DNA of 38,430 nucleotides from Candidatus Puniceispirillum sp. (GTDB taxonomy: Bacteria > Pseudomonadota > Alphaproteobacteria > Puniceispirillales > Puniceispirillaceae): contig JADHOR010000016.1 in the NCBI GenBank assembly GCA_016778895.1, forward strand, positions 1-38,430, in the 5' to 3' direction. The position numbers were made by a program, and so were the translations under genes. Positions 15,688-24,620 of the stretch are shown here, in pieces; the stretch's first letter is position 1; the number at the start of each line of letters is the position of its first letter. A model generated the notes under the pieces. The model saw only the letters and a list, made by a program, of their open reading frames with translations, made no database searches and was not told the origin of the DNA.

Positions 15688-16764
15688 ATGAAGACATACA
15701 AAATCGCGTCTATTCCGGGCGACGGCATTGGCGTTGAGGTGATTGATGCCGGGTTGAAGGTGCTTGATGCGCTTGCCGAGCGTGATGGCGGATTCAAACT
15801 GGATGTAACCAGCTTTGATTGGGGTAGTGACCGTTACAAGCGTGAAGGCACGCTCATGCCGGCTGACGGGGCAAATGAGCTGCGCGATTTTGATGCGATT
15901 TTCTTTGGTGCTGTTGGGGCGCCAGATATTCCTGATCATCTGACGCTTTGGGGTTTGCGGTTGAATATCTGCCAGCCGCTTGATCAATATGCCAATGTCC
16001 GTCCCACGCGCATACTTCCGGGAATCAAAAGCCCGCTTGCCGGGGTAACGGCAAAGGATCTTGACTGGGTTATTGTGCGGGAAAATTCTGAGGGTGAATA
16101 TGCTGGCCAGGGCGGCCGGAGCCATCGCGGCCAGCCGCATGAAATTGCCACTGATCTGGCAGTGTTTACCCGGGTTGGTGTCGAACGTGTTATGCGCTTT
16201 GCATTCGAGCTGGCGCGATCACGGCCGCGGAAATTGCTGACCGTTGTGACGAAATCGAACGCCCAGCGTTATGGCATGGTGATGTGGGATGAAATCGCCG
16301 CCGAAGTTGCCGCAGAATTCCCTGATGTGACATGGGATAAAATTTTGGTTGATGCGATGACAGTCAGAATGACGATGAAGCCAGAAAGCCTTGATACGAT
16401 TGTCGCGACCAACCTTCATGCCGATGTGCTCTCGGATCTGGCGGCGGCTTTATCTGGATCAATTGGTGTCGCGCCAACGGCCAATCTGAACCCTGAGCGC
16501 ACCAGCCCTTCGATGTTTGAGCCGATTCATGGTTCGGCCTTTGATATTACTGGCAAGGGCATTGCCAATCCGGTGGGTACGTTCTGGAGCGCGTCAATGA
16601 TGCTTGAGCATATTGGTGAGAGTAATGCTGCAGCACGTTTGATGGAAGCCATTGAGGTGATTACCGCCAATACTGATTTCCATACGCCGGATCTTGGCGG
16701 ATCAGCAACCTCTGAGCAGGTGACCAATGCAATCATTGACGTGATTCGTGCACGGAACGATTAG
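15688..16764 (+). CDS. D-malate / tartrate dehydrogenase (beta-decarboxylating, isocitrate/isopropylmalate dehydrogenase family)
   Basis: 358 residues. NAD- and metal-dependent oxidative decarboxylase: D-malate to pyruvate + CO2, or action on tartrate. The motif DHLTLWGLRLNICQ (83-96) is typical of the DmlA/TtuC branch and replaces the leucine-pathway signature; DQYANVRP follows. Catalytic K189 (VVTKSNAQRYG) and metal-binding D222, D246 and D250 (NLHADVLSDLAAAL) are present. HGSAFDITGKGIANP carries the Asp that favours NAD. GGGGA six bases before the ATG supports the start. The next gene, a nitroreductase, follows after 39 bp, so both may share a transcript, although their functions are not obviously linked. 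Confidence 0.87.
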   Translation: MKTYKIASIPGDGIGVEVIDAGLKVLDALAERDGGFKLDVTSFDWGSDRYKREGTLMPADGANELRDFDAIFFGAVGAPDIPDHLTLWGLRLNICQPLDQYANVRPTRILPGIKSPLAGVTAKDLDWVIVRENSEGEYAGQGGRSHRGQPHEIATDLAVFTRVGVERVMRFAFELARSRPRKLLTVVTKSNAQRYGMVMWDEIAAEVAAEFPDVTWDKILVDAMTVRMTMKPESLDTIVATNLHADVLSDLAAALSGSIGVAPTANLNPERTSPSMFEPIHGSAFDITGKGIANPVGTFWSASMMLEHIGESNAAARLMEAIEVITANTDFHTPDLGGSATSEQVTNAIIDVIRARND

Positions 16765-16803
16765 TTCCATTAATAATTTGGCCCATTGAAAAAAGGTATT
16801 CCC

Positions 16804-17541
16804 ATGAACCCAACAATCGAGCTGTTAAAATCGCATAGATCAATTCGCCAGTTTAAAGACAGGCCCATTGCACCTGATTTATTGACCGAGATTATTCTTG
16901 CCGGTCAGGCCGCTGCATCATCCAATTTTTTTCAAGCAGCGACAATCATCCGCGTTACCGACCAGGTCAAGCGGGTGCGTCTGGCAGAATTGGCCGGCAA
17001 TCAAGCCTATGTCGAATCGGCGGCTGAATTTTTGGTTTTTTGCGCTGACATGAACCGCGCATCGCGCTGTTGCGATTGGCATGGTGTCGAGGCTAATACT
17101 GGCTTTACCGAACAATTTATCATCGCAACGGTGGATGTTGCACTTGTGGCCCAAAATATTGTAGTGGCGGCAGAATCAGCCGGTCTTGGCATTTGCTATA
17201 TTGGGGCCTTGCGCAATGATCCAGCTGCGGTATCAGCGGTTTTGGATTTGCCGCATGACAGCTACGCGGTTTTTGGACTCTGTCTTGGCTGGCCCGATCA
17301 GAACCCGGAAGTCAAGCCTCGGCTGCCGCTTGATATTGTTTTTCGTGAAAATAGCTATGGCACCGCCAGCGATCTTGGCCAGCTAGCTGATTATGATGAT
17401 GCGATCCGCCATTATTATCAGACCCGCACCGACAATAAGAAATCCCAAAGCTGGAGTGAACAAATGTCGGCTATGCTTAGTAAGGAATCGCGACCGCATA
17501 TGCTGGCGTTCCTGCGCCGATCAGGATTCCTCGAAAAATAG
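16804..17541 (+). CDS. NfsA-type FMN-dependent nitroreductase / NAD(P)H oxidoreductase
   Basis: 245 residues. The HRSIRQFKDRPI opening, the FLVFCADMNR core, ESAGLGICYIGALRN, FGLCLGWPDQNPEVKPRLP and the late KESRPHMLAFL block line up, from memory, with Escherichia coli NfsA (oxygen-insensitive NADPH nitroreductase) along the whole length. The enzyme is an FMN-containing homodimer that reduces nitroaromatics or quinones; the natural substrate is generally unclear. ATG 16804 is chosen over TTG 16786 because AAAGG lies about seven bases before it and the first NfsA-like residues start there. Confidence 0.87.
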   Translation: MNPTIELLKSHRSIRQFKDRPIAPDLLTEIILAGQAAASSNFFQAATIIRVTDQVKRVRLAELAGNQAYVESAAEFLVFCADMNRASRCCDWHGVEANTGFTEQFIIATVDVALVAQNIVVAAESAGLGICYIGALRNDPAAVSAVLDLPHDSYAVFGLCLGWPDQNPEVKPRLPLDIVFRENSYGTASDLGQLADYDDAIRHYYQTRTDNKKSQSWSEQMSAMLSKESRPHMLAFLRRSGFLEK

Positions 17542-17644
17542 CCGTCAACGGCTGCGTGAACAGCCCTGCGCCTGTGATCAAAATGCTTGCATCCGGTTGC
17601 TGATTAGGTCGTAATTTAGCATCAAGTGTTGCTTAGGGGTGGTC

Positions 17645-19255
17645 ATGGAATTTCTGTTTGGACGCTATTCGCTGATGGTTTATGCGCTGCTCGGCGCATT
17701 AGTGGCGGGGCTGGTAAGCCTTGCGTATCCCGCTTTATTGGGCTTTGCGGCGGTGCTGGTCGTGCTGGCGGGGATCGGATTTTATGATTATATGCAGAAG
17801 AAACGTGCTGTTCTCGGTAATTATCCGCTGATTGGCCGGTTCCGATTTTTGCTTGAGTCAATCCGCCCGGAATTGCGCCAATATTTCTGGGAGTCCGATA
17901 CCGATGAGCTGCCTTATTCGCGCAATCAGCGGGCGATGGCTTATCAGCGCGCAAAAAGCATTACCGCCGCCCGCCCCTTTGGTTCTGACAAAGATATGTA
18001 TGCCGAAGATTTCAGCTGGCTTAATCATTCGCTTCAGCCTTCGGAAATTGACTCATCGGATTTTCGTATTCGGGTTGGTGAAGGCGATAAAGCCTATGAT
18101 GCTTCGGTGCTAAATATTTCGGGAACTAGCTTTGGCGCATTGTCACCGCCAGCAATTCAGTCATTGTCGGCCGGGGCCAAGCTCGGCGGCTTTGCGCATA
18201 ACACCGGCGAGGGGTCTTTGTCCAAATATCATCTTGCCGGTGGGGGTGATACGATCTGGCAAATTGGCACCGGCTATTTTGGCTGTCGAACCAATGACGG
18301 GCAGTTTGACCCCGAGGCGTTCCGCAAGCGCGCCTTGCTCGATCAGGTTAAAATGATTGAGATAAAGCTGAGCCAAGGGGCCAAACCCGGTCATGGTGGT
18401 ATGTTAATGGCACCAAAGGTAACGCCTGAAATTGCTGAGACACGCGGGATTCCTGCCTATCAGGATGTGGTCTCGCCATCGCGTCATAGTGCTTTTTCAA
18501 CGCCAAATGAATTGCTGGCCTTTGCCGCAAAGCTGCGTGATCTTTCTGGCGACAAGCCGGTTGGCATTAAATTGTGTGTTGGTCATCCTTGGGAAATGAT
18601 TGCGATTGTTAAAGCCATGGTGGAAAGCGGTACCATGCTTGATTTTATCACGGTTGACGGGGCCGAAGGCGGCACTGGTGCGGCACCGGTTGAATTTACC
18701 GATCATATCGGCTCGCCCCTCCGCGATGCGCTGGTCTTTGTTGATAATTGCCTTCGTGGGGCAGGGCTTCGCGACCGTGTGAAGATTGCCGCCTCGGCAA
18801 AAATTATCAGCGCCTATGATATTGTCCGGCATTGTGCACTTGGCGCGGATTGGTGCAATATGGCGCGGCCTTTCATGTTTGCGCTTGGCTGTATTCAGGC
18901 GCGTGATTGTGCATCTGGCAGATGCCCAAGCGGTGTTGCCACGATGGATCCGAAACGCTATCGAGTGCTTGATGTGGGCATTCGTGCAAGGCGGGTGTTT
19001 AATTTTCATAAGAACAGTATCAATGCGGTTGCGGAAATGCTTGAGGCGGCAGGGCTTAACCACACCAACCAGCTTAACCGGCGGCATATTGTGCGCCGCT
19101 TGTCAGCGAGTAAAATCCTGCTTGCCGACCAGATTTATCCACGCGTCGAGGTGAATGCGCTGATCGATGGCAGACCGGTTGATGATCCACGTCTTTCATC
19201 TTACTGGCATCGGGTCAGCGGTGACAGCTTTCACCCGCAAAAACTGGCCGAGTAA
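17645..19255 (+). CDS. membrane-anchored FMN-binding glutamate synthase domain protein
   Basis: 536 residues. Two hydrophobic helices at about 8-30 and 31-47 anchor the N-terminus. The rest is the FMN-binding synthase domain of GltB: SGTSFGALSPPAI (159-171), QGAKPGHGG (244-252), DGAEGGTGA (338-346) and a Cys cluster C416-C422-C427 in GCIQARDCASGRCPSGVAT that matches the 3Fe-4S site. It lacks the glutaminase and C-terminal domains, so it is not a complete glutamate synthase. Archaeal-type GltS and N-methylglutamate synthase large subunits also consist of this domain, but no partner subunits are nearby. AGGGG five bases before ATG 17645 decides the start over GTG 17639. Function beyond FMN/Fe-S redox chemistry is unknown. 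Confidence 0.82.
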   Translation: MEFLFGRYSLMVYALLGALVAGLVSLAYPALLGFAAVLVVLAGIGFYDYMQKKRAVLGNYPLIGRFRFLLESIRPELRQYFWESDTDELPYSRNQRAMAYQRAKSITAARPFGSDKDMYAEDFSWLNHSLQPSEIDSSDFRIRVGEGDKAYDASVLNISGTSFGALSPPAIQSLSAGAKLGGFAHNTGEGSLSKYHLAGGGDTIWQIGTGYFGCRTNDGQFDPEAFRKRALLDQVKMIEIKLSQGAKPGHGGMLMAPKVTPEIAETRGIPAYQDVVSPSRHSAFSTPNELLAFAAKLRDLSGDKPVGIKLCVGHPWEMIAIVKAMVESGTMLDFITVDGAEGGTGAAPVEFTDHIGSPLRDALVFVDNCLRGAGLRDRVKIAASAKIISAYDIVRHCALGADWCNMARPFMFALGCIQARDCASGRCPSGVATMDPKRYRVLDVGIRARRVFNFHKNSINAVAEMLEAAGLNHTNQLNRRHIVRRLSASKILLADQIYPRVEVNALIDGRPVDDPRLSSYWHRVSGDSFHPQKLAE

Positions 19256-19566
19256 CCATTAATTACGGATATGGCGGTAGCTGGTTTTAGTGGCATAAAA
19301 CTGGCGCCCCATCAAGGCCGGATCCGCGCCATAGGATCAGTGTTAAAATTAGACTTGATCTGGTGGTCATTTGATCCTGCGGCTGACCTATGCCAGAGGT
19401 TAATCAGGGTGTTTCACAGATGATCGATCCCTTCCATGGTTGCCCTGGAATGGTAAGAGTATTGCGATTAGATTATTTCGGCCAGATAATCAATGGGTAC
19501 CTGTCAGGCTGAGATAAATCCAGATGATCATGGTGCTGATTGTATTCTGTGCCAAATGAATTTTTA
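19256..19566. other. 311-bp intergenic stretch between converging genes
   Basis: Between the converging glutamate-synthase-like and fadJ-like genes. I see no supported gene, no RNA gene and no stem with a T run. Confidence 0.5.
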
Positions 19567-21618
19567 TCAAGTGAAACCACGTCCCGCCGCGGCGATGTCT
19601 TTGATCAATTTGCAAGGCTGCCAGATAGCATTGTCTTCTAAAGAAAGCGTCTCTAATCCAGCGAGGATTTCTGCCATGCCAATCTGGTTAGCATAATGCA
19701 TGAGCCCGCCGCGCCATCGCGGAAAGCCATAGCCAAGAACACTAACCAGGTCAATATCGGCGGCGCTCTCTGCAATTGCTTCGTCAAGGATCGACGCTGC
19801 CTCGTTAATCATTGCCAGCAATAGCCGGTGGGTGATGTCATCATCGCTATAATGGCGCCGGGTTACGCCCGCAGTAGCCGCCGCCTCGGTGATTAAACTG
19901 TCTACCGCTGGATCAGCCTTTGCCTGCCCCACCGTATCATAGCTGTACCAGCCAAGACCGGATTTGCGGCCAAGCCGGCCAGCTTCAACCATTAGATCGG
20001 CGATTTTGACATAAAGCCTGTTTGGATCACGACTGGCATCTTGGCGGCGGCGGTTTGCATAGGCGTGATCCAGTCCAGATAAATCTTGGGTCTCATAGGG
20101 GCCCATTGCATAGCCAAAGCTGGTCATCGCGTGGTCAATCTGCGCTGGGGTTGCGCCAGTCAGCAGTAAAAGGTCAGCTGCCTCACGGTAACGTGCCAAT
20201 ATCCGGTTACCGATAAACCCGTCACAAACCCCGGCCACAACCGGGATTTTGCCAAGCCGTCTGGCTAGCGCGAAGCCAGCGGCAAGGGCGGTAGGTGCAC
20301 TAGCTTCGCCCTTGACAATCTCAAGCAATTTCATGATGTGAGCGGGCACGAAAAAATGCAGCCCGATCAGCCGCGATGGATCGTCAAGCACACCGGCAAT
20401 CTCGTCGATATCAAGATAGGATGTATTGCTTGCCAAAATCGCATTGGCTGGCATGACTGTCTGCAATTTTTGAAAAACCGTCTGCTTAAGCGCCATATCT
20501 TCAAACACCGCTTCGATGGCGATATCGGCGTTTCTGGCGCTGGCATAGTCAGTTGAAATTCTGTGACAGGCACGCATTTCAGTGGCGCGTTCAGGCGTGA
20601 TTAGGCCTCGTTTCATGCCTGCTTCAATCAGGCTTTCAGCGCGTGCGATAGCGGCAGTGGCAGATGCGTCATTATTCTCTATTGTCACAGTTTCAACGCC
20701 GGCACTGATCAGGCTATGGGCAATACCCGCCCCCATTGTGCCGCCACCAACGACAACTACCTTATTAATAGTGGAACTATAAGAGGCTAGTTCAGCCGGT
20801 GCCTTTGCACCGCGCTCGGCAAAAAACAGATGCCGAAGTGCTCTAGCCTGTGCGGATTGACGAAGCGTAAGAAAGCAATCACGCTCGGCGGCCATGCCCT
20901 CGCCAAAGGATGCGTAGCTGGTGACCGCAACAAGCTCGGCAGCCTTTATCGGGGCGATCTGGCCGGCGGCGCGGTGGCTAAGGCCAGCATTTACCTTTGC
21001 CAATATGGCGTCATCCATCACGCTGTTTGGTAAATTGGAAACCGGCACTATGGTGTGCAAATCATCTGCGGTAATCGCGATTGCGGCGGCCTTTGGCGCG
21101 TTATCAATTCGGTTTATAAGCCCTAAGGTAAGCCCTTTATCCGCGGTGATGGGCTTGCCGCTGGTGATCATTTGCAGCGCCGCGGAAAAACCGATCAGAC
21201 GTGGCAGGCGCTGGGTGCCGCCGGCGCCCGGAACAACGCCAAGCAATACTTCAGGAAGGCCAAGCTGTGCCTTTGGTCCAGCGATCCGGTAGCGGCAGGC
21301 TAGTGCCAGTTCCAACCCGCCACCTAGCGCGGCACCATTTATCACAGCAATCCATGGCACCTCGGAGACCTCAATCATCGCAAGAAGATCAGGCAAATGT
21401 GGTGCCACCGGTGGCGCATCAAATTCGCGCGCATCACCACCTGCGGCAAAGATTCTATCACTTCCCATTAGCACGACGCGGTCAATACCGGCTGCGGCCT
21501 TTTGCGCCATCAGTGCGTCATGCAGTCCCCTGCGCACAGCTAAATTGATTGCATTGACCGGCGGATTAGCAAGCTCGACAAAAAACACTTTATCATCCTG
21601 CCAGAATTTTACCGTCAT
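19567..21618 (-). CDS. fused enoyl-CoA hydratase / 3-hydroxyacyl-CoA dehydrogenase (FadJ/FadB-like)
   Basis: 683 residues. The N-terminal crotonase domain has both catalytic acids, E103 (GGGLELALA) and E123 (LPEVLLGVVPGAGGTQ). The dehydrogenase NAD-binding domain begins with VVVGGGTMGAGIA near 290 and continues through GLHFFVPAHIMKLLEIVKG into two C-terminal dehydrogenase domains, ending with the expected GYGFPRWRGGLMHYAN block. It hydrates a 2-enoyl-CoA and oxidises the 3-hydroxyacyl-CoA. ATG 21618, preceded by AAGGGA, is chosen; an upstream in-frame ATG at 21666 adds 16 residues of low-complexity character. It is divergent from paaG, and a PcaF-type thiolase is nearby, so a role in aromatic or dicarboxylic CoA-thioester oxidation fits better than plain fatty acid oxidation. 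Confidence 0.9.
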   Translation of the reverse strand: MTVKFWQDDKVFFVELANPPVNAINLAVRRGLHDALMAQKAAAGIDRVVLMGSDRIFAAGGDAREFDAPPVAPHLPDLLAMIEVSEVPWIAVINGAALGGGLELALACRYRIAGPKAQLGLPEVLLGVVPGAGGTQRLPRLIGFSAALQMITSGKPITADKGLTLGLINRIDNAPKAAAIAITADDLHTIVPVSNLPNSVMDDAILAKVNAGLSHRAAGQIAPIKAAELVAVTSYASFGEGMAAERDCFLTLRQSAQARALRHLFFAERGAKAPAELASYSSTINKVVVVGGGTMGAGIAHSLISAGVETVTIENNDASATAAIARAESLIEAGMKRGLITPERATEMRACHRISTDYASARNADIAIEAVFEDMALKQTVFQKLQTVMPANAILASNTSYLDIDEIAGVLDDPSRLIGLHFFVPAHIMKLLEIVKGEASAPTALAAGFALARRLGKIPVVAGVCDGFIGNRILARYREAADLLLLTGATPAQIDHAMTSFGYAMGPYETQDLSGLDHAYANRRRQDASRDPNRLYVKIADLMVEAGRLGRKSGLGWYSYDTVGQAKADPAVDSLITEAAATAGVTRRHYSDDDITHRLLLAMINEAASILDEAIAESAADIDLVSVLGYGFPRWRGGLMHYANQIGMAEILAGLETLSLEDNAIWQPCKLIKDIAAAGRGFT

Positions 21619-21673
21619 GACTGTCCCTTTTGATTTGCAATGGTGCATCATTGTAATGATGGCCAATTATGGA

Positions 21674-21697
21674 TGCCGCATATAAGTTGCCGCATAT
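21674..21697. repeat. direct repeat TGCCGCATAT in the fadJ-like/paaG divergent region
   Basis: TGCCGCATAT occurs at 21674-21683 and at 21688-21697, a 14-bp period, 56 bases upstream of the fadJ-like start and about 200 before paaG. The 282-base region 21619-21900 otherwise holds no supported gene. The repeats are candidates for a regulator site. Confidence 0.6.
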
Positions 21698-21900
21698 GAA
21701 AAACATTATCTTCAAGGAAACTGACGAAACCGGTGCCAGAATGCTTGCGAAGGTTGCTTACAATCATGCAAGATTATGATGCGGTAACAAAGGCCTGTTT
21801 CGCGTAAATTTGCATATTATATCAAAAAAACAGGCCATAACCCGCGCCGTTACGACAAATCAAATAGCCCGTCAAATAACAGTTAAATAGTAGGTATGAT

Positions 21901-22680
21901 ATGAGCGATCCGATCATTGTTGAAAAGGTTGATCATTGGGTCAAAATCACCCTGAACCGGCCAGAGCGATTAAATGCGCTTAATATCGAAATGCACCTTG
22001 CGTTTCGGTCTGCATTGGAAAATGTCGGTACGGCGCGCGCGGTTTTGATTACCGGCGCGGGGCGCGGCTTTTGCGCGGGTCAGGATCTTGGTGACCGCAA
22101 TCCTGATACTGGCGATTGGCCGCCTGACCTTGGGCAGACATTAAATGACTATTTTAATCCGTTGGTACGGCTGATTAACGGATTGTCAGTGCCGGTGGTA
22201 TGTGCGGTGAACGGTGTTGCGGCAGGTGCAGGGGCTAATCTGGCGCTGGCTTGCGATGTTGTTCTGGCGGCAAATAATGCCCGTTTTATTCAGGCCTTTT
22301 CTAAAATCGGTCTGGTGCCGGATGCCGGTGGTAGCTGGATCTTGCCGCGTCGGCTCGGCATGGCGCGTGCCATGGGACTGGCGCTAACTGGTGAGGTGTT
22401 ATCTGGCTCACAAGCGGCAGAATGGGGGTTGATCTGGAAAAGTTATGATGAGGCTGAATTGATGTCCGCAGCATATGAACTTGTGACAAAATTTGCCGCC
22501 GGTCCGACCGCCGCCTATGCCGGGACCAAAAAATTGATGCAAGCTGCCGCTGGTAACTTGTTTGATGAGCATTTGGATGATGAGGCCATCGTGCAGCAGG
22601 CATGCGGCAGATCAGATGATTATGCTGAAGGGGTGCGCGCCTTTCTGGCCAAGCGTCCGGCAAAATTTATTGGCAGTTAG
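21901..22680 (+). CDS. paaG: PaaG-type 1,2-epoxyphenylacetyl-CoA isomerase / enoyl-CoA hydratase
   Basis: 259 residues of crotonase fold. It aligns by eye over its full length with E. coli PaaG: GRGFCAGQDLGDRN, NPLVRLINGLSVPVVCAVNG, AAGAGANLALACDV, AFSKIGLVPDAGGSWILPRR and GRSDDYAEGVRAFLAKR. The acid residue of the PDxGG loop is D141, and the usual second Glu of hydratases is absent, as in PaaG. PaaG isomerises ring-1,2-epoxyphenylacetyl-CoA to the oxepin form and also acts in the later delta3,delta2 isomerisation. The stop TAG overlaps by two bases with the stop of the converging thiolase gene. The rest of the phenylacetate set (paaABCDE, paaK, paaZ) is not in the window, so a different acyl-CoA remains possible. 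Confidence 0.86.
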   Translation: MSDPIIVEKVDHWVKITLNRPERLNALNIEMHLAFRSALENVGTARAVLITGAGRGFCAGQDLGDRNPDTGDWPPDLGQTLNDYFNPLVRLINGLSVPVVCAVNGVAAGAGANLALACDVVLAANNARFIQAFSKIGLVPDAGGSWILPRRLGMARAMGLALTGEVLSGSQAAEWGLIWKSYDEAELMSAAYELVTKFAAGPTAAYAGTKKLMQAAAGNLFDEHLDDEAIVQQACGRSDDYAEGVRAFLAKRPAKFIGS

Positions 22681-23879
22681 ACGGCCTCGATAATCATCGA
22701 GACGCCCTGACCAACGCCAACACACATAGTGCAAAGCGCATAGCGTCCACCCCTACGCTTCAACTCATAAGCTGCCGTCAGTACAAGCCTTGCCCCGGAC
22801 ATGCCAAGCGGGTGGCCAATCGCAATCGCCCCGCCATTCGGGTTTACGTGCGGTGCATCATCAGCAATGCCAAGCTGGCGAAGACAGGCAAGTCCCTGCG
22901 CGGCAAAGGCCTCATTGATCTCGATCACATCCATATCTTCAATTGAAAGACCGGCTATAGCTAGCGCTTTTCTGGTGGCAGGTACCGGCCCAATTCCCAT
23001 TACGCGTGGCGGTACCCCGGCGGCAGCAATCGCCACGATCCGCGCCATTGGCCGCAAACTATGCGTCTCGACTCCTTCGGCCGAGGCCAATAACAGTGCC
23101 GCTGCGCCGTCATTGACGCCCGATGCATTGCCTGCGGTCACGGTTGAGCCGTCACCATTTACCCCGGCAAGGCTGGCCAACCGATCAGCTTTGGTGTCGG
23201 GGCGGGGATGCTCGTCAGTATCGAATATCACCGGATCGCCGCGGCGTTGTGGAATTGGGACAGGAATGATTTCATCAGCGAATTTTTGTGCGGCGTGCGC
23301 GGCTGCCCAGCGTTGCTGCGAGCGCAGTGCAAACGCATCCTGATCAGCGCGGCTGATATGATAATCAGCGGCAACATGATCGGCAGTTTCGGGCATTGAG
23401 TCGACCCCATAAGCAGCCTTCATTGCCGGGTTCACAAACCGCCAACCAATCGTTGTGTCATAGATCTCAGCCTTGCGCGCAAAGGCGGTTGCAGATTTTG
23501 GCAGGATAAAGGGGGCTCTGCTCATGCTCTCAACGCCGCCCGCAATGGCCAGATGATAATCACCAGCCCGGATCCCCCGCGCTACATTTGCAACGGCGTC
23601 CATGCCCGATGCACAAAGGCGGTTAATCGTGCTTGCAGGCACCTCTACCGGCAGCCCGGCCAGCAGCAGCGCCATGCGCGCAACATTGCGGTTATCTTCA
23701 CCAGCCTGATTAGCCGCACCAAAAACCACCTCGTCAATGGCGCCCTGATCAACGTGAGGGTGACGTGCGATTAATGCCTTGATAACATGCGCGGCCATAT
23801 CATCCGGACGCATTGATGAGAGTGCGCCGCCAAAGCGGCCAATCGGGGTTCTAACAGCATCACAAATAAAGGCGTTCAT
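22677..23879 (-). CDS. 3-oxoadipyl-CoA-type thiolase (PcaF/PaaJ family)
   Basis: 400 residues. Thiolase with catalytic C89 (INRLCASGMDAV), the GHPLGMSGA histidine and the second cysteine in CTMCVGVGQG. MPETADHVAADYHISRADQ, DEHPRPDT and AFAAQGLACLRQLGIADD match the PcaF/PaaJ branch, which cleaves 3-oxoadipyl-CoA to succinyl-CoA and acetyl-CoA at the end of the beta-ketoadipate and phenylacetate pathways. ATG 23879 with TAGGA seven bases before it is chosen; an upstream ATG at 23900 adds seven residues unlike the family. It follows livF by 33 bp on the same strand, so it looks like the last gene of the transporter operon. Overlaps paaG only at the stop codons. Confidence 0.88.
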   Translation of the reverse strand: MNAFICDAVRTPIGRFGGALSSMRPDDMAAHVIKALIARHPHVDQGAIDEVVFGAANQAGEDNRNVARMALLLAGLPVEVPASTINRLCASGMDAVANVARGIRAGDYHLAIAGGVESMSRAPFILPKSATAFARKAEIYDTTIGWRFVNPAMKAAYGVDSMPETADHVAADYHISRADQDAFALRSQQRWAAAHAAQKFADEIIPVPIPQRRGDPVIFDTDEHPRPDTKADRLASLAGVNGDGSTVTAGNASGVNDGAAALLLASAEGVETHSLRPMARIVAIAAAGVPPRVMGIGPVPATRKALAIAGLSIEDMDVIEINEAFAAQGLACLRQLGIADDAPHVNPNGGAIAIGHPLGMSGARLVLTAAYELKRRGGRYALCTMCVGVGQGVSMIIEAV

Positions 23880-23912
23880 GCAAAATCCTATCCAGCGCAC
23901 TGGCTGTTTTCG

Positions 23913-24617
23913 TTAAACTCCGAGATAGCGCGCGGTCAATCCATCGGTTCCAAGCAAGGTTTCTGAATCCCCGTCCCAAACAACGCGCCCCTTGTCCAGA
24001 ATATAATGGTGATCGGCCAGCCTGGCCATAGCCCTGACATTTTTGTCGATAATCAGGATTGACTGACCTTCGGCCTTTAGCGTCGCAAGACAATCCCAGA
24101 TCTGATTGCGGATGATCGGGGCCAGCCCCTCGGTAGCTTCGTCAAGAATCAATAATTTTGGGTTGGTCATCAGTGCGCGCCCAATCGCCAGCATTTGCTG
24201 CTCGCCGCCTGATAGATGATTGCCCGCATGGTCACGTCGTTCAGCAAGTCTCGGAAATAATGCCAGTACACGGTCATAATGCCAGTGTGATGCGGAATCA
24301 TCACGTGGTGGCTGATAAAAGGTCTGCAGATTTTCAGTGACGTTCAGATTAGAAAAAATCTGCCGTCCTTCCGGTACTAGCCCGATACCGGCGCGGGCAA
24401 TCTGAAAGGGCAGCCGGTCTGGCCGGTCATCGCCAAATCGCTCAATACGCCCCGCGGTCAATGGCAACTGTCCCATGATCGTGCGGATGGTGGTGGTTTT
24501 GCCCATGCCGTTACGGCCCATCAGTGAGACAACCTTGCCAGCCGAAACTGCCAGCGATACACCGAACAGAACCTGTCCCACTCCATAGCCTGACTGGACA
24601 TTGTGAAGATGCAGCAT
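23913..24617 (-). CDS. livF: ABC transporter ATP-binding protein, LivF type
   Basis: 234 residues, one nucleotide-binding domain. Walker A GRNGMGKT at 34-41, signature LSGGEQQ at 135-141, Walker B LLILDE at 155-160. The switch region reads IIDKN rather than the usual IEQD/IEHD, so the H-loop His is replaced by Lys192, a change seen in part of the LivF subfamily. It pairs with LivG to drive uptake through LivHM. Three bases separate it from the livG stop. Confidence 0.93.
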   Translation of the reverse strand: MLHLHNVQSGYGVGQVLFGVSLAVSAGKVVSLMGRNGMGKTTTIRTIMGQLPLTAGRIERFGDDRPDRLPFQIARAGIGLVPEGRQIFSNLNVTENLQTFYQPPRDDSASHWHYDRVLALFPRLAERRDHAGNHLSGGEQQMLAIGRALMTNPKLLILDEATEGLAPIIRNQIWDCLATLKAEGQSILIIDKNVRAMARLADHHYILDKGRVVWDGDSETLLGTDGLTARYLGV

Positions 24618-24620
24618 CGT

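Noticed and set aside
21696-21779. A 27-codon ORF (MKNIIFKETDETGARMLAKV...) in the fadJ-like/paaG intergenic region.
   Set aside because: No ribosome binding site, starts within a direct repeat, and has no recognisable family.
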